This document shows positions 9,290-17,336 of a DNA stretch of 64,000 nt, piece by piece. Position 1 is the first letter of the stretch. Each line of letters starts with the position of its first letter. The notes under the pieces are model-generated. The model was not told the DNA's origin, did not search any database, and saw only the letters and a list, made by a program, of their open reading frames with translations. The translations under genes were made by a program, and so were the position numbers. Source of the DNA: UBA5704 sp036264355 (GTDB taxonomy: Bacteria; Acidobacteriota; Thermoanaerobaculia; Multivoradales; UBA5704); the NCBI GenBank assembly GCA_036264355.1, contig DATARD010000190.1, forward strand, positions 1-64,000. The letters run 5' to 3'.

Positions 9290-9508
9290 TTACGCGGTGG
9301 TGCAGCAGGAGCGCCAGTTACGGAAAGTCCACTCCGTGCAGGTCAGGGCGGTCGTCTGAACGACACCGCCCGCTACCACCTTGAGCCGGTCATCGCTCAG
9401 CTCGATGGCGCCCGCGGGGTTGTCCGGGAGTTGGGCCAGCTCGTCCGGCGACAGGCTGGCGCGATAGAGGGGATCTTTCCAGGCACGCACGATGTCGATC
9501 TTGTGCAT
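9290..9508 (-). CDS. Class II lanthipeptide precursor 2 (distal, first gene)
   Basis: Also 72 residues, with the same leader residue for residue up to VVAGG. The core differs from precursor 1 at four places: VVQTTALTCTEWTF then RNWRSCCTTA, so AL becomes VV, R becomes L and L becomes R, while all Cys and Ser/Thr are conserved. The ATG at 9508 is preceded by AGGAGG. It is the first gene of the inferred operon lanA2-lanA1-lanM. The exact leader identity indicates a recent duplication or gene conversion; core changes confined to non-ring residues suggest either a two-component pair or diversification of one compound. Confidence 0.92.
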   Translation of the reverse strand: MHKIDIVRAWKDPLYRASLSPDELAQLPDNPAGAIELSDDRLKVVAGGVVQTTALTCTEWTFRNWRSCCTTA

Positions 9509-9590
9509 TCCGCAGTCCTCCTGGACCCCGGCCGCGCGTCTCCACCATGAAGCCACCGACCGAGGCTTCCGCTTATCTCTAAGTGTCGAT

Positions 9591-9610
9591 TTGTCGTGGA
9601 ACCGTGACAA
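9591..9610 (-). promoter_or_regulatory. Imperfect palindrome upstream of the lanthipeptide operon
   Basis: Minus strand TTGTCACGGTTCCACGACAA has TTGTC/GACAA ends. It lies about 85 bases before the first precursor ATG and contains a TTGTCA that could be a -35 box; no convincing -10 was found. Operator or promoter role is a guess. Confidence 0.25.
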
Positions 9611-9620
9611 CAAGCCCGTC

Positions 9621-10910
9621 TTACAGGAGCGGCGCCGTCCAGCGCGCGATCCGGTCGCCCAGGCGGTGGAGGAACGGACGGCGCCGCCAGGCGCGGAGCT
9701 TGATCTCCTCGGCGTTCTTCATATCTTCCTCAAACGCCCGGGTCATCCGGCCGGCGACCGCCTCGTCGAGGATCATCAGGTCGCACTCCGCATTGAACAG
9801 GAACGAGCGGAAATCGAGATTGGTCGAGCCGATCACGGAGACATAGCCGTCGGCCACCAGGGTCTTGGCGTGCAGAATGGACGCCTGGTATTCGAAGATC
9901 TTCACCCCGCGGTTGAGCAGCCGGGAGTAGTAGCCGTGCCCGGCGTGGCGGGCCAGCGGAACGTCGCTGTTCCCGGGAAGCATGAGGCGGACGTCGACGC
10001 CGCGCCGCGCCGCGGCACTGAGCACGCGCACGGCGGCCCAGCCCGGAGCGAAATAGGCGTTGGTGATCCACACCGACTCGCGGGCCGCGGCGACGACGGC
10101 CTTCATCGCGGCGGCGGACTCCGCCTGGCCGCGGCGGAAGCGTGAATCGAGAACCAGGATGCGCGGCGGCGCCCCCTCCGCCTGCTCGGCGGCCAGGGGC
10201 TGCAGATCGAGCTCGGAGCCGCCGGCGCGGTTCCAACCCTCGGAGAAGACGATCGCCATCTCCCAGGCCGCCGGACCGATCACCCGCACGTGGGTGTCGC
10301 GCCAGGTATCTCCCGGCTTCCTCTTCTTTTTCATTCTGACGGCCGACCCATACTCCTCGCCGATGTTCATCCCGCCGGTAAAGGCGGTCTGCCCATCGAT
10401 GATGAGGATCTTGCGGTGGTCGCGGAACGGCTGGTACCAGATCTGTTTGAACAGGGGATGGAACAGCCGGTTCTCAATGCCACGCTCCCCCATCTCCTGC
10501 CAGAACGCAGCGCTGGTGGAGAACGAGCCCGCCGCATCGGCGAGCACCTTGACCGTCACCCCGCGGGCTGCCGCCGCGGCGAGATCGTCCAGGAAAGCGC
10601 GGCCGGTCTTGTCATCTTTGTAGATATAGGACTCGAGGAGGATCTCCTTCTGCGCGCTCTGCACCGCCGCCCGCATGGCGGTAAACGCGTCGTCGCCGCG
10701 GACGTAGACCTCCACCTCGTTGCCGCCGAACAGCGGAGCGCCGTCGATCCGCCGCATCAGGGTCTCGAACGCCGGGTCCCGCAACCCCTCGGGAATCGCC
10801 TTCGCCAAGCGCTCCACCTTGCGCCCCTCCAGGTCTTCCGGCAGCTTCCGTCCCGGCGGTGGATGCAGGAGCGGCTGAAAGAGTCGGGTACGAAGTCGAT
10901 GGCGGCTCAT
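9621..10910 (-). CDS. Phospholipase D-family cardiolipin synthase
   Basis: A 429-residue protein with two HKD catalytic motifs: HRKILIIDGQTAFTGGMNIG near residue 200 and HAKTLVADGYVSVIGSTNLD near residue 350, each with the expected downstream Gly and Asn. It would condense two phosphatidylglycerols (or PG and PE) to cardiolipin at the inner membrane. There is no N-terminal membrane segment, so it is closer to ClsB/ClsC than to ClsA. It is downstream of nothing obvious and ends 112 bp before the lanthipeptide operon start on the same strand; no functional link is implied. Confidence 0.85.
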   Translation of the reverse strand: MSRHRLRTRLFQPLLHPPPGRKLPEDLEGRKVERLAKAIPEGLRDPAFETLMRRIDGAPLFGGNEVEVYVRGDDAFTAMRAAVQSAQKEILLESYIYKDDKTGRAFLDDLAAAAARGVTVKVLADAAGSFSTSAAFWQEMGERGIENRLFHPLFKQIWYQPFRDHRKILIIDGQTAFTGGMNIGEEYGSAVRMKKKRKPGDTWRDTHVRVIGPAAWEMAIVFSEGWNRAGGSELDLQPLAAEQAEGAPPRILVLDSRFRRGQAESAAAMKAVVAAARESVWITNAYFAPGWAAVRVLSAAARRGVDVRLMLPGNSDVPLARHAGHGYYSRLLNRGVKIFEYQASILHAKTLVADGYVSVIGSTNLDFRSFLFNAECDLMILDEAVAGRMTRAFEEDMKNAEEIKLRAWRRRPFLHRLGDRIARWTAPLL

Positions 10911-10962
10911 GGTCGGGCGCTGGCAGTATGCCAGATCGGGGCCAACCGGCGGGGATCAATTG

Positions 10963-11277
10963 CTAAAGATCGATGTTCTGCCAGAGATCCGCGGGAGCAT
11001 ACCGGCCGAGGTGACCGACGTTTGTCGTTGCGGTGATAATCAGATCGGGAACCTCAAGAGTGACTGCCTGGCCGGCGAGTATCATGTCGCCGTCAATGGT
11101 CTTGTCACCAGCCGTTGGCTGTCCCTGCTGGCGAGCTCGCGCCCAAAACCGGGCGGCTTGGCGCATTGCAGTCGTGGTGAGAGGCAGATACTTCGAGCAG
11201 GCTGTACTTTGAGCGGATTGGTTCGGGTTCGTCACGAGCCCAAGAGGCCCAGAGTCGAGGAGAACGATTCGGCTCAC
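10963..11277 (-). pseudogene. PIN-domain toxin with an internal deletion
   Basis: The GTG start at 11277 overlaps the antitoxin stop (GTGA). The N-terminus IVLLDSGPLGLVTNPN carries the first PIN acidic residue, and the C-terminal part keeps DGDMILAGQAV and the ending NVGHLGRYAPADLWQNI of VapC-like ribonucleases. Only 104 residues remain against the usual 135-150: about 40 residues, including the central helices, are missing after SAQSTACSK. The frame is intact, so the deletion is in frame. Activity is unlikely. It forms a pair with the gene upstream. Confidence 0.65.
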
Positions 11278-11555
11278 CAGGTTACGCCCTTGAGCTCGGG
11301 CGGAAAGAGCTTGCGGTCCGAGAGGCGATCCTCATCCAGCATGCGGACCAGGTATTCGCCCGTCTCGCGCTGCTCCTCGGCATCACCTTCCTCAGCCCAC
11401 GACCGAAGGAGAGCGATTGCCTTGGCCTGCCGGTCTTCCACGGGCAGATGTTGCTTCAGTAGCTCCAGGGTGTACTCCTCCGCAGCAACCCCCTTCTTCG
11501 CAGCCTCGCGGGTCAGTCTCTCTTCCAAATCGGGTGTCAGTTCGAGGAACGGCAC
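11274..11555 (-). CDS. Antitoxin-like protein paired with the PIN gene
   Basis: About 93 residues from a GTG at 11555; the true start is uncertain because no ATG or clear ribosome site is seen and the frame is open upstream through proS. The sequence is helical and charged (TPDLEERLTREAAKKGVAAEEYTLELL, in two halves; then LLRSWAEEGDAEEQRETGEYLVRMLDEDR). It ends LFPPELKGVTW, a tail very common in antitoxins of the VapB/Arc-like type next to PIN toxins. The four-base overlap with the toxin start supports a translationally coupled pair. Confidence 0.65.
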   Translation of the reverse strand: MPFLELTPDLEERLTREAAKKGVAAEEYTLELLKQHLPVEDRQAKAIALLRSWAEEGDAEEQRETGEYLVRMLDEDRLSDRKLFPPELKGVTW

Positions 11556-11650
11556 CCTGCCGCGTCGTCGACGTATCAATTTGTGCTGGAAGTCAGCGCG
11601 GTGCGGCAGGCGCCTCGCGGTGACGTACGACAGTCCTCGCGGCGCCCTGC

Positions 11651-13195
11651 TCAATAACTCTTCGCAAACACCGCCGTCGCCTGCTTCTCCTTGCCGCAGA
11701 CCACACACTTTCCGGAACCACTCTCGGCGATCCCTTCGAGCGGCTCCAGCGGCAGATTGCGGATCGTCACCTTGAGAGCTTCCTTGATCTCCCCTTCGCA
11801 CTTCGCGTCGCCGCACCAGGGGGAGACTGCGAAGCCGCCGTGGATTTCGGGTCTTTCGGCGTTCTTCGGGGTGAAGAAGGCGAAGAACTCGTCGCGCGAG
11901 CCGATGGGGTGCATGTTGGCAGCGCGGAAGCTCTTGGCGCGCTCGAAGAGGCCAGCCTGCATCTCGGCGAGCACGTCGAGGAGGCGCGCCGGCAGCTCGG
12001 CGCGGGGCACGTCCATCTTCTCGTTGAAGGCGCGGTCGCGGCGGGCGAAGGAGACGGTGCCGCGCTCGGCATCGCGGGGACCGATTTCGAGGCGGACCGG
12101 CACGCCCTTCTTGATCCACTCCCACTGCTTCTGGCCGCCCCGGGTGTCGCGGTTGTCGACCTCGACGATCACCGGCCGCCGTTCATACATCTGGGAGCGC
12201 AGCTCGGCCGCGACCTGGTCGACATAGTTGAGCACCAGGTCGCGCGTGTCGTCGGAACGCACGATGGGCAGGATCACCACATGCGAAGGCGCCAGCTTGG
12301 GCGGCAGCACGAGGCCGTCGTCGTCGGAGTGGGTCATGATCAGACCGCCGATGAGACGGGTCGAAACACCCCAGGAGGTCGTCCACGCGTGCTCCTCCGT
12401 CCCTTCGCGGCCCTGGAACTTGATCTCGCTGGCGCGCGCGAAGTTCTGCCCGAGGAAGTGCGAGGTGCCGGCCTGGAGCGCCTTGCGGTCCTGCATCATG
12501 GCCTCGATCGAGTAGGTGTCGACCGCGCCGGGGAAGCGCTCGGCGATCGACTTCTTGCCGCGGATCACCGGCATGGCCATGAAGGACTCGGCGAAGTCCG
12601 CATACAGATTGAGGATCTTCCGGGTCTCCTCCTCGGCATCGGCGGCGGTCTCGTGGGCGGTGTGCCCCTCCTGCCAGAGGAACTCGGTGGTGCGCAGGAA
12701 CATCCGGGTGCGCAGCTCCCAGCGCACGATGTTGCACCACTGGTTGATGAGCAGCGGCAGGTCCCTGTAGCTCTGCACCCACTTGGCGAACATGGCGCCG
12801 ATGATCGTCTCGGAGGTGGGCCGCACGATCAGCGGCTCCTCCAGCCGCGCGTCCGGGTCAGGGATCAGCCCGCCGTCCTTGCCGTGCACCAGGCGGTAGT
12901 GGGTGACGACGGCGCACTCCTTGGCGAAGCCTTCCACGTGCTCCGCTTCCTTCTCCATGAACGACTTGGGGATGAAGAGCGGGAAGTAGGCGTTCTTGTG
13001 CCCGGTCGCCTTGAACATCGCGTCGAGCTCGCGCTGGATGTTCTCCCAGAGGGCATAGCCCCACGGCTTGATGACCATGCAGCCGCGCACGGGGGCGTTC
13101 TCGGCGAGGTCGGCCGCCTTGATGACCTGCTGATACCACTCCGCGTAATCCTCCGTGCGGGTGGGCGAAATCGCGTTGCTCGGTGCCTTTGCCAC
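11651..13195 (-). CDS. proS: Prolyl-tRNA synthetase, archaeal/eukaryal type
   Basis: A 514-residue class II synthetase that charges tRNA-Pro. Motif 2 and flanks are seen as VRPTSETIIGAMFAKW and WELRTRMFLRTTEFLWQEGH, with CNIVRWE. It lacks the editing insertion of the usual bacterial enzyme and ends with the short zinc-binding-type C-terminal domain (CGDAKCEGE, CVVCGKEK) and terminal Tyr (AVFAKSY), which mark the archaeal/eukaryal form (ProS type 3). The ATG at 13195 gives the standard N-terminus. It is transcribed alone. Confidence 0.95.
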   Translation of the reverse strand: MAKAPSNAISPTRTEDYAEWYQQVIKAADLAENAPVRGCMVIKPWGYALWENIQRELDAMFKATGHKNAYFPLFIPKSFMEKEAEHVEGFAKECAVVTHYRLVHGKDGGLIPDPDARLEEPLIVRPTSETIIGAMFAKWVQSYRDLPLLINQWCNIVRWELRTRMFLRTTEFLWQEGHTAHETAADAEEETRKILNLYADFAESFMAMPVIRGKKSIAERFPGAVDTYSIEAMMQDRKALQAGTSHFLGQNFARASEIKFQGREGTEEHAWTTSWGVSTRLIGGLIMTHSDDDGLVLPPKLAPSHVVILPIVRSDDTRDLVLNYVDQVAAELRSQMYERRPVIVEVDNRDTRGGQKQWEWIKKGVPVRLEIGPRDAERGTVSFARRDRAFNEKMDVPRAELPARLLDVLAEMQAGLFERAKSFRAANMHPIGSRDEFFAFFTPKNAERPEIHGGFAVSPWCGDAKCEGEIKEALKVTIRNLPLEPLEGIAESGSGKCVVCGKEKQATAVFAKSY

Positions 13196-13325
13196 AGCCT
13201 CTCTCCTCTAGTCCTGGAACGGGACCGCCGCGAGGCGTCCTCTTCGGTCAGGCGGGATGGTAGCACCAGAGGACGCCGGACTGGGATACGATACGGAAGT
13301 ACGCTCTTTGGAATCGGAGGCCGTC

Positions 13326-13886
13326 ATGCCCTTTGGAAGCTTGTGGCTGCCCGTCGTCCTTTCGGCTGTCGCGGTGTGGTTCGTCAGCGCCATCGTCCAC
13401 ATGGCTCTGCCCTACCACAAGGCCGACTACAAACAACTCCCCGACGAAGACTCCGTCGCCCAGGCGCTGCGTAAAGCCGGCCAGAGCCCCGGCCTTTACG
13501 CCACCCCCTATATGACCAGCCCGGCGCAGATGAAAGAGCCGGCGATGCGGAAGAGATTCGAGGAAGGCCCGAACGGCCTCCTCATCCTGCGGCGCACCGG
13601 CCCGCCGGGGATGGGCAAGTATCTCGTCCAATGGCTCCTGCTCTGCTTCCTGGTGAGCTTCGTCACCGCCTACATCGCGCGCCACACCCTCCACGCGGGC
13701 CAGGACAGCCTCACCGTCCTGCGGATCACCGCAACCGTCGCCTTCGCCGGCTACGGTTTCGGCTACCTCCAGGACTCGATCTGGATGGGAGTCCCCTGGA
13801 GCAACTGCCTGCGCGGCCTCTTCGACGCCGTGCTCTACTCTCTGGCCACGGGCTTGATGTTCAAGCTGCTCTGGCCGGCGGCCTGA
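13326..13886 (+). CDS. Membrane protein of unknown function
   Basis: 186 residues from the ATG at 13326, chosen because it opens directly into a hydrophobic segment (LWLPVVLSAVAVWFVSAIVHMAL); an earlier start at 13257 would add a charged leader. Four likely membrane spans: residues 5-25, about 100-120, about 140-160, and 165-183. The loop after the first span has YHKADYKQLPDEDSVAQAL, and GIYATPYM-like and RTGPPGMGKYL motifs recur in small acidobacterial and planctomycete proteins I cannot name. Its last 52 bases overlap the convergent nitrilase gene. Confidence 0.75.
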   Translation: MPFGSLWLPVVLSAVAVWFVSAIVHMALPYHKADYKQLPDEDSVAQALRKAGQSPGLYATPYMTSPAQMKEPAMRKRFEEGPNGLLILRRTGPPGMGKYLVQWLLLCFLVSFVTAYIARHTLHAGQDSLTVLRITATVAFAGYGFGYLQDSIWMGVPWSNCLRGLFDAVLYSLATGLMFKLLWPAA

Positions 13887-14626
13887 GCACACGGAGTAGT
13901 GTCGAGGTCCACAACCAGGAGATCCTCGGTGAGTCGCTGCGCCGCCTGAAGGACCGTTCCATCGGGACCGACGATACCGGACGATCCATAAGACACCAGG
14001 TCCGCAGTGCGGCCTGCGACATCAGCACGAATGACCGAGACACTGTTTTCTGTCGCCCGAGCGATGTCGGCATTCCTCGCGGCAAGGACGACGTCCGCCC
14101 TCTCTGGCGGGAGACCGTTGTTCGTGGGCACGAACAGCGCTGTCGCCCCCTGGGCGGCCATGGCTCTCGCCGGCTCGGGAAAGTTGGAGTCGTTGCAGAT
14201 GATGATTCCGAAGGTGAGGCCATCAACCCTGAAGACCGGAGTCCGGTCACCGGGCCGGTAGATCGACTTTCGGATCGCCGGATGTAGCTTGCGATACAAG
14301 CCGGCGAGGGCTCCTTTGTGGAAGACCACTGCCGAGTTGTAGAGCTGACCGGCGGAAATCTCGGTAAACCCCAGAATGGTCGTCACCGAGTCGCTGGCAA
14401 GCGGTGCGAGAGTGGCCCTGAGCTGACCGCTTTCCACGTCAATTGCAAAATCGGCAGGGCGCGCCGCGTAGTCCGCCAGGCCGCCAAGGATGGCCTCCGG
14501 GCAACAGAGGATCTCCACTCCTTCCGCTTCACACCAGTCGACTCGCTTTCGAATGAGCTCGACGGCGACCATGGAGCCGGAGGGAAGAAGAGGAGCCTGG
14601 TACGCGGCAACCCTCATGGAAGTCAT
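13835..14626 (-). CDS. Carbon-nitrogen hydrolase (nitrilase superfamily)
   Basis: 263 residues with the Glu-Lys-Cys triad visible: ILCCPEAILGG, LYRKLHPAIRKSIY and GIIICNDSNFPEPAR. These enzymes hydrolyse C-N bonds of nitriles or amides; substrate cannot be told. The ATG at 14626 overlaps the stop of the upstream NTR-like gene by four bases (ATGA), so the two are translationally coupled. The 3' end overlaps the convergent membrane protein gene by 52 bp, which is unusual for two apparently intact genes. Confidence 0.88.
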   Translation of the reverse strand: MTSMRVAAYQAPLLPSGSMVAVELIRKRVDWCEAEGVEILCCPEAILGGLADYAARPADFAIDVESGQLRATLAPLASDSVTTILGFTEISAGQLYNSAVVFHKGALAGLYRKLHPAIRKSIYRPGDRTPVFRVDGLTFGIIICNDSNFPEPARAMAAQGATALFVPTNNGLPPERADVVLAARNADIARATENSVSVIRADVAGRTADLVSYGSSGIVGPDGTVLQAAQRLTEDLLVVDLDTTPCAQAAGQSSLNIKPVARE

Positions 14627-15150
14627 TTCTTGTGGCCGAGCGGAGACTTCGCGTCCTCCACGAGCCAGCGGATGACGTCGAAAAGGGGGACGGTCTCGTC
14701 CTCCTCGCCGTTGATCTTTCCGGTCGCCTCATTCCCTCGCACTTCCAACCAATATCTGCCGCAGCTCGAAAGCTCATAGTAGGGACGGGCGGCCGCTGGA
14801 GGCGCCAGGGTGATCTTCTCTCCCGATCGAAAGAGAGTGAAGATCCATTTTGTCGTCGGTGGAAAATTGGAGACATAGGGCCGGCACTGCGTTCCGTCGT
14901 CCCCCCAGACCGTGATCGTCTTCCGCTCTTCGATTCCCTTGAGCACCCGGTCGACCTGCACCTGCATCGAACTCTCATGATACGACAGCACGACGCCGAC
15001 GATCACCAGATCTCCCTTGGGCGCGACTTCGGAAAAAGGAGGTGTGCTCAGGCAGGTACATGCCGCCGCGGGGCTGCCCGAGAGCGCCAAAGCGAGCAGA
15101 CCGGCCCAAAGCTTCGCTGAGCGCTGGCTCAGCGTCATCGTTTTGCCCAT
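14623..15150 (-). CDS. Secreted NTR/TIMP-like domain protein
   Basis: 175 residues: a signal peptide (LWAGLLALALSGSPAAA) followed at once by CTCLSTPPFSEVAPKGDLVIVG. A CxC at the mature N-terminus, then an OB-like strand pattern with VDRVLKG and later Cys residues, is the pattern of bacterial netrin-like/TIMP-like domains. Role unknown; in animals this fold inhibits metalloproteases. It overlaps the upstream phosphatase-like gene by 16 bp and the downstream nitrilase by 4 bp, so three genes form one operon. Confidence 0.65.
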   Translation of the reverse strand: MGKTMTLSQRSAKLWAGLLALALSGSPAAACTCLSTPPFSEVAPKGDLVIVGVVLSYHESSMQVQVDRVLKGIEERKTITVWGDDGTQCRPYVSNFPPTTKWIFTLFRSGEKITLAPPAAARPYYELSSCGRYWLEVRGNEATGKINGEEDETVPLFDVIRWLVEDAKSPLGHKK

Positions 15151-15626
15151 AACTGATCGAGCAACACCTCGATGTGGCGCAGTAGCGCAGCACGGGACGC
15201 GGCATAGTCGACGCTCGCCGGAGGCACGTCATCCCATCGCTCAATCGGCGCATGGGACCCCGCGCTGAACGCGGAGAGATCCACTCCGATTCCCACGGTC
15301 CGGTAGGCAGTCGAGACGTCCTGAGAGGAAAGCCTTTCCGGCTTGAAGCCTGCGACCTCAACGCCGTCTCCGCGAAGCGCGTATACGATCTTTGGCGGAA
15401 CGCTCTCTTCAGGCGCGACGCCACGCGCCACGGCATGAAACGGCAGCCCGCGCTCCTTGGCGATTCGATTAAAGAGGGAGGCACCGATCAAGCTCTTGAC
15501 GTTGCCGTGCTCACACACGAACACGACCGGCGCGGTCGCTGTCTCTCCTTGTGCCGTCCCGTAGCTCCCGAGCAGGGCCAACGCCACCGCCGCGAGGCCG
15601 CCGAATACGATGAGCGCTTTGTGCAT
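15135..15626 (-). CDS. Exported low-molecular-weight phosphatase-like protein
   Basis: 163 residues from the ATG at 15626 with a GAGGAG site. A hydrophobic N-terminus (ALIVFGGLAAVALALLGSYG) precedes VVFVCEHGNVKSLIGASLFN. This corresponds to the P-loop CX5R-S of low-molecular-weight tyrosine phosphatases and arsenate reductases, but the essential Arg is Lys (C-E-H-G-N-V-K-S). The conserved Asp-Pro of the acid loop is not obvious; WDDVPPAS is the nearest match. I infer a divergent, possibly non-phosphatase member that acts outside the cytoplasm. First gene of the three-gene operon. Confidence 0.7.
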   Translation of the reverse strand: MHKALIVFGGLAAVALALLGSYGTAQGETATAPVVFVCEHGNVKSLIGASLFNRIAKERGLPFHAVARGVAPEESVPPKIVYALRGDGVEVAGFKPERLSSQDVSTAYRTVGIGVDLSAFSAGSHAPIERWDDVPPASVDYAASRAALLRHIEVLLDQLWAKR

Positions 15627-15704
15627 GGCCAAATCTCCTCGGCGGACTTTACCATGGCCTGCGATAGATTGCGGTCGCCGGCCGCTCTCCAGAGAGGTCC
15701 GATC

Positions 15705-17336
15705 ATGCGAGCATCCATCTCTTTGCTGCTCCTGTCGTTCAGCCTGTCTCTCCACGCGGCCGAGCTGCCGCCGCTCGGCGAGAAGGCTCCGCCTTGGGCC
15801 GCGAGCCTGGGCCACGGCGCGGTCGCGACGGCGGAGAAGCGCGACGGCCGATGGGTCTTCGCGATCGCCGGCCAGCCTTTTGCCGCGGAGCATGCCGGCG
15901 TTCCGCCCGAGCGCGTGCTCTTTGAGATCGGCTCGATCTCGAAGGTGTTCACCGGCATTCTGCTCGCCGACGCCGTTCTCGACGGCACGCTCAGCCTCGA
16001 CGACTCTCTCGCGAAGCGCCTGCCGGTGAAATTCGCCGAGCCTGCCACCGGCGCCATCACCTTGCGGCAGTTGGCGACTCATACTTCGTGCCTGCCGGGG
16101 ATGCCGGACAACCTGACCGATTTCACGGTCCCCGATCCGTTTGCGCAATACGACGACAAGGCCCTGTTCGAGTCTCTCGGCCGGACGAAGCTCGCGAAAA
16201 ATCCGCCCTGCGAGTCCAATTACTCGAACCTTGGCTTCGGCACTCTCGGCGTGGTGCTGGAGAGAGCCTACGGCAAGCCGTGGGCCCTGTTGGTCCAGGA
16301 AAAAATCACCGGTCCGCTCGGCATGGCCGACACAGCCCAGGAGCTTTCGGCCGAGCAGCAGTCACGTTTCGTAGCGCCCTGGCAAGGCGCCGAGCCGGCG
16401 CATCCGTGGACGGCCAAGGCGATGTCGGGCGCGGGGGGCCTGCGCTCGACTCTCGCCGATCTGAGCCAGCTCGCGGACGCGCTGCTCGCGGGGGCGAACG
16501 GTCCGCTGGGCAAGGTCTGGCCTCTGCTCGCCGGCGACCTCGCGGACATTCCGGCGGGCGGCAAGATCGGGCTCGCCCTGATGCATACCAGGATGGGCGG
16601 CGAGGACGGCTATTGGCACAACGGTGGAACCGCCGGCTCCCAGAGCCTCTTCGTCGTCTGGCCGGCGAGCGGCCGCGCGGCCATCCTCCTCGCCAGCAAC
16701 GGCGCGGCGGATCCGGGCGCATGGCTCGCCGCGTGGCGGGCGTCCGGCCTCCCGGCTGTGCACCGGGTGGAGATCGCTCTCCCGCCGGCCGTGCTCGACG
16801 AATACGCCGGCGTCTACTCGGTCGGCACACAGGCGCACTTCACCATCCTGCGCCGCGGCGAGGGTCTGATCGCCCGGCTCCCGGGCCAGACCTTCGTCCC
16901 GATTTTCGCTAGCGCGAAGGACGAGACCTTCTTGAAGGTAGTCGACGCGCAGCTCAGCTTCCGCCGCGACGCGTCCGGCAAGATCGCCGGTCTGACCCTG
17001 CACCAGAACGGCTTGGAGATCTCCGCCACCCGCGACGCCGGGCCGGCGCCGCACATCGAGTTTCCGGGCGCCGCCGCGCTGGCCGACTACGTGGGCGTGT
17101 ACGACTACGGCCAGATCAAGCCCGGCGACACACTGACGATCACCCAGGAGGGCGAGCAGCTCCGCGCGCGGCACACCGGACAGGCGTTGCCTGTCTTCTC
17201 GGTGGGCAAAGACCGCTTCGAATACGACGCCGACCTCGCCGTCGCATCCCTGACCTTCGAGCGGGACGCCGCCGGCAAAATCACCGCGGCGGTTCTCCAC
17301 CACGGCGGTCAGGAGATACGGGCTCCACGGCGGTGA
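15705..17336 (+). CDS. Secreted beta-lactamase-family serine hydrolase
   Basis: 543 residues from the ATG at 15705: signal peptide (LLLLSFSLSLHAAE), then a class C beta-lactamase/D-alanyl carboxypeptidase fold. The SxxK nucleophile is in GSISKVFTG near residue 85, YSN in CESNYSNLGFG near 170, and the third motif is HNGGTAGS near 305. Two C-terminal lipocalin-like repeats follow, each opening with LDEYAGVYSVG or LADYVGVYDYG. Such enzymes act in the periplasm as peptidases or esterases. The stop overlaps the next reading frame by four bases (GTGA). Confidence 0.88.
   Translation: MRASISLLLLSFSLSLHAAELPPLGEKAPPWAASLGHGAVATAEKRDGRWVFAIAGQPFAAEHAGVPPERVLFEIGSISKVFTGILLADAVLDGTLSLDDSLAKRLPVKFAEPATGAITLRQLATHTSCLPGMPDNLTDFTVPDPFAQYDDKALFESLGRTKLAKNPPCESNYSNLGFGTLGVVLERAYGKPWALLVQEKITGPLGMADTAQELSAEQQSRFVAPWQGAEPAHPWTAKAMSGAGGLRSTLADLSQLADALLAGANGPLGKVWPLLAGDLADIPAGGKIGLALMHTRMGGEDGYWHNGGTAGSQSLFVVWPASGRAAILLASNGAADPGAWLAAWRASGLPAVHRVEIALPPAVLDEYAGVYSVGTQAHFTILRRGEGLIARLPGQTFVPIFASAKDETFLKVVDAQLSFRRDASGKIAGLTLHQNGLEISATRDAGPAPHIEFPGAAALADYVGVYDYGQIKPGDTLTITQEGEQLRARHTGQALPVFSVGKDRFEYDADLAVASLTFERDAAGKITAAVLHHGGQEIRAPRR

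Noticed and set aside
8995..9613. Longer versions of the lanthipeptide precursors
   Set aside because: Upstream starts lack ribosome sites, while the ATGs at 9213 and 9508 both have AGGAGG and give identical leaders.
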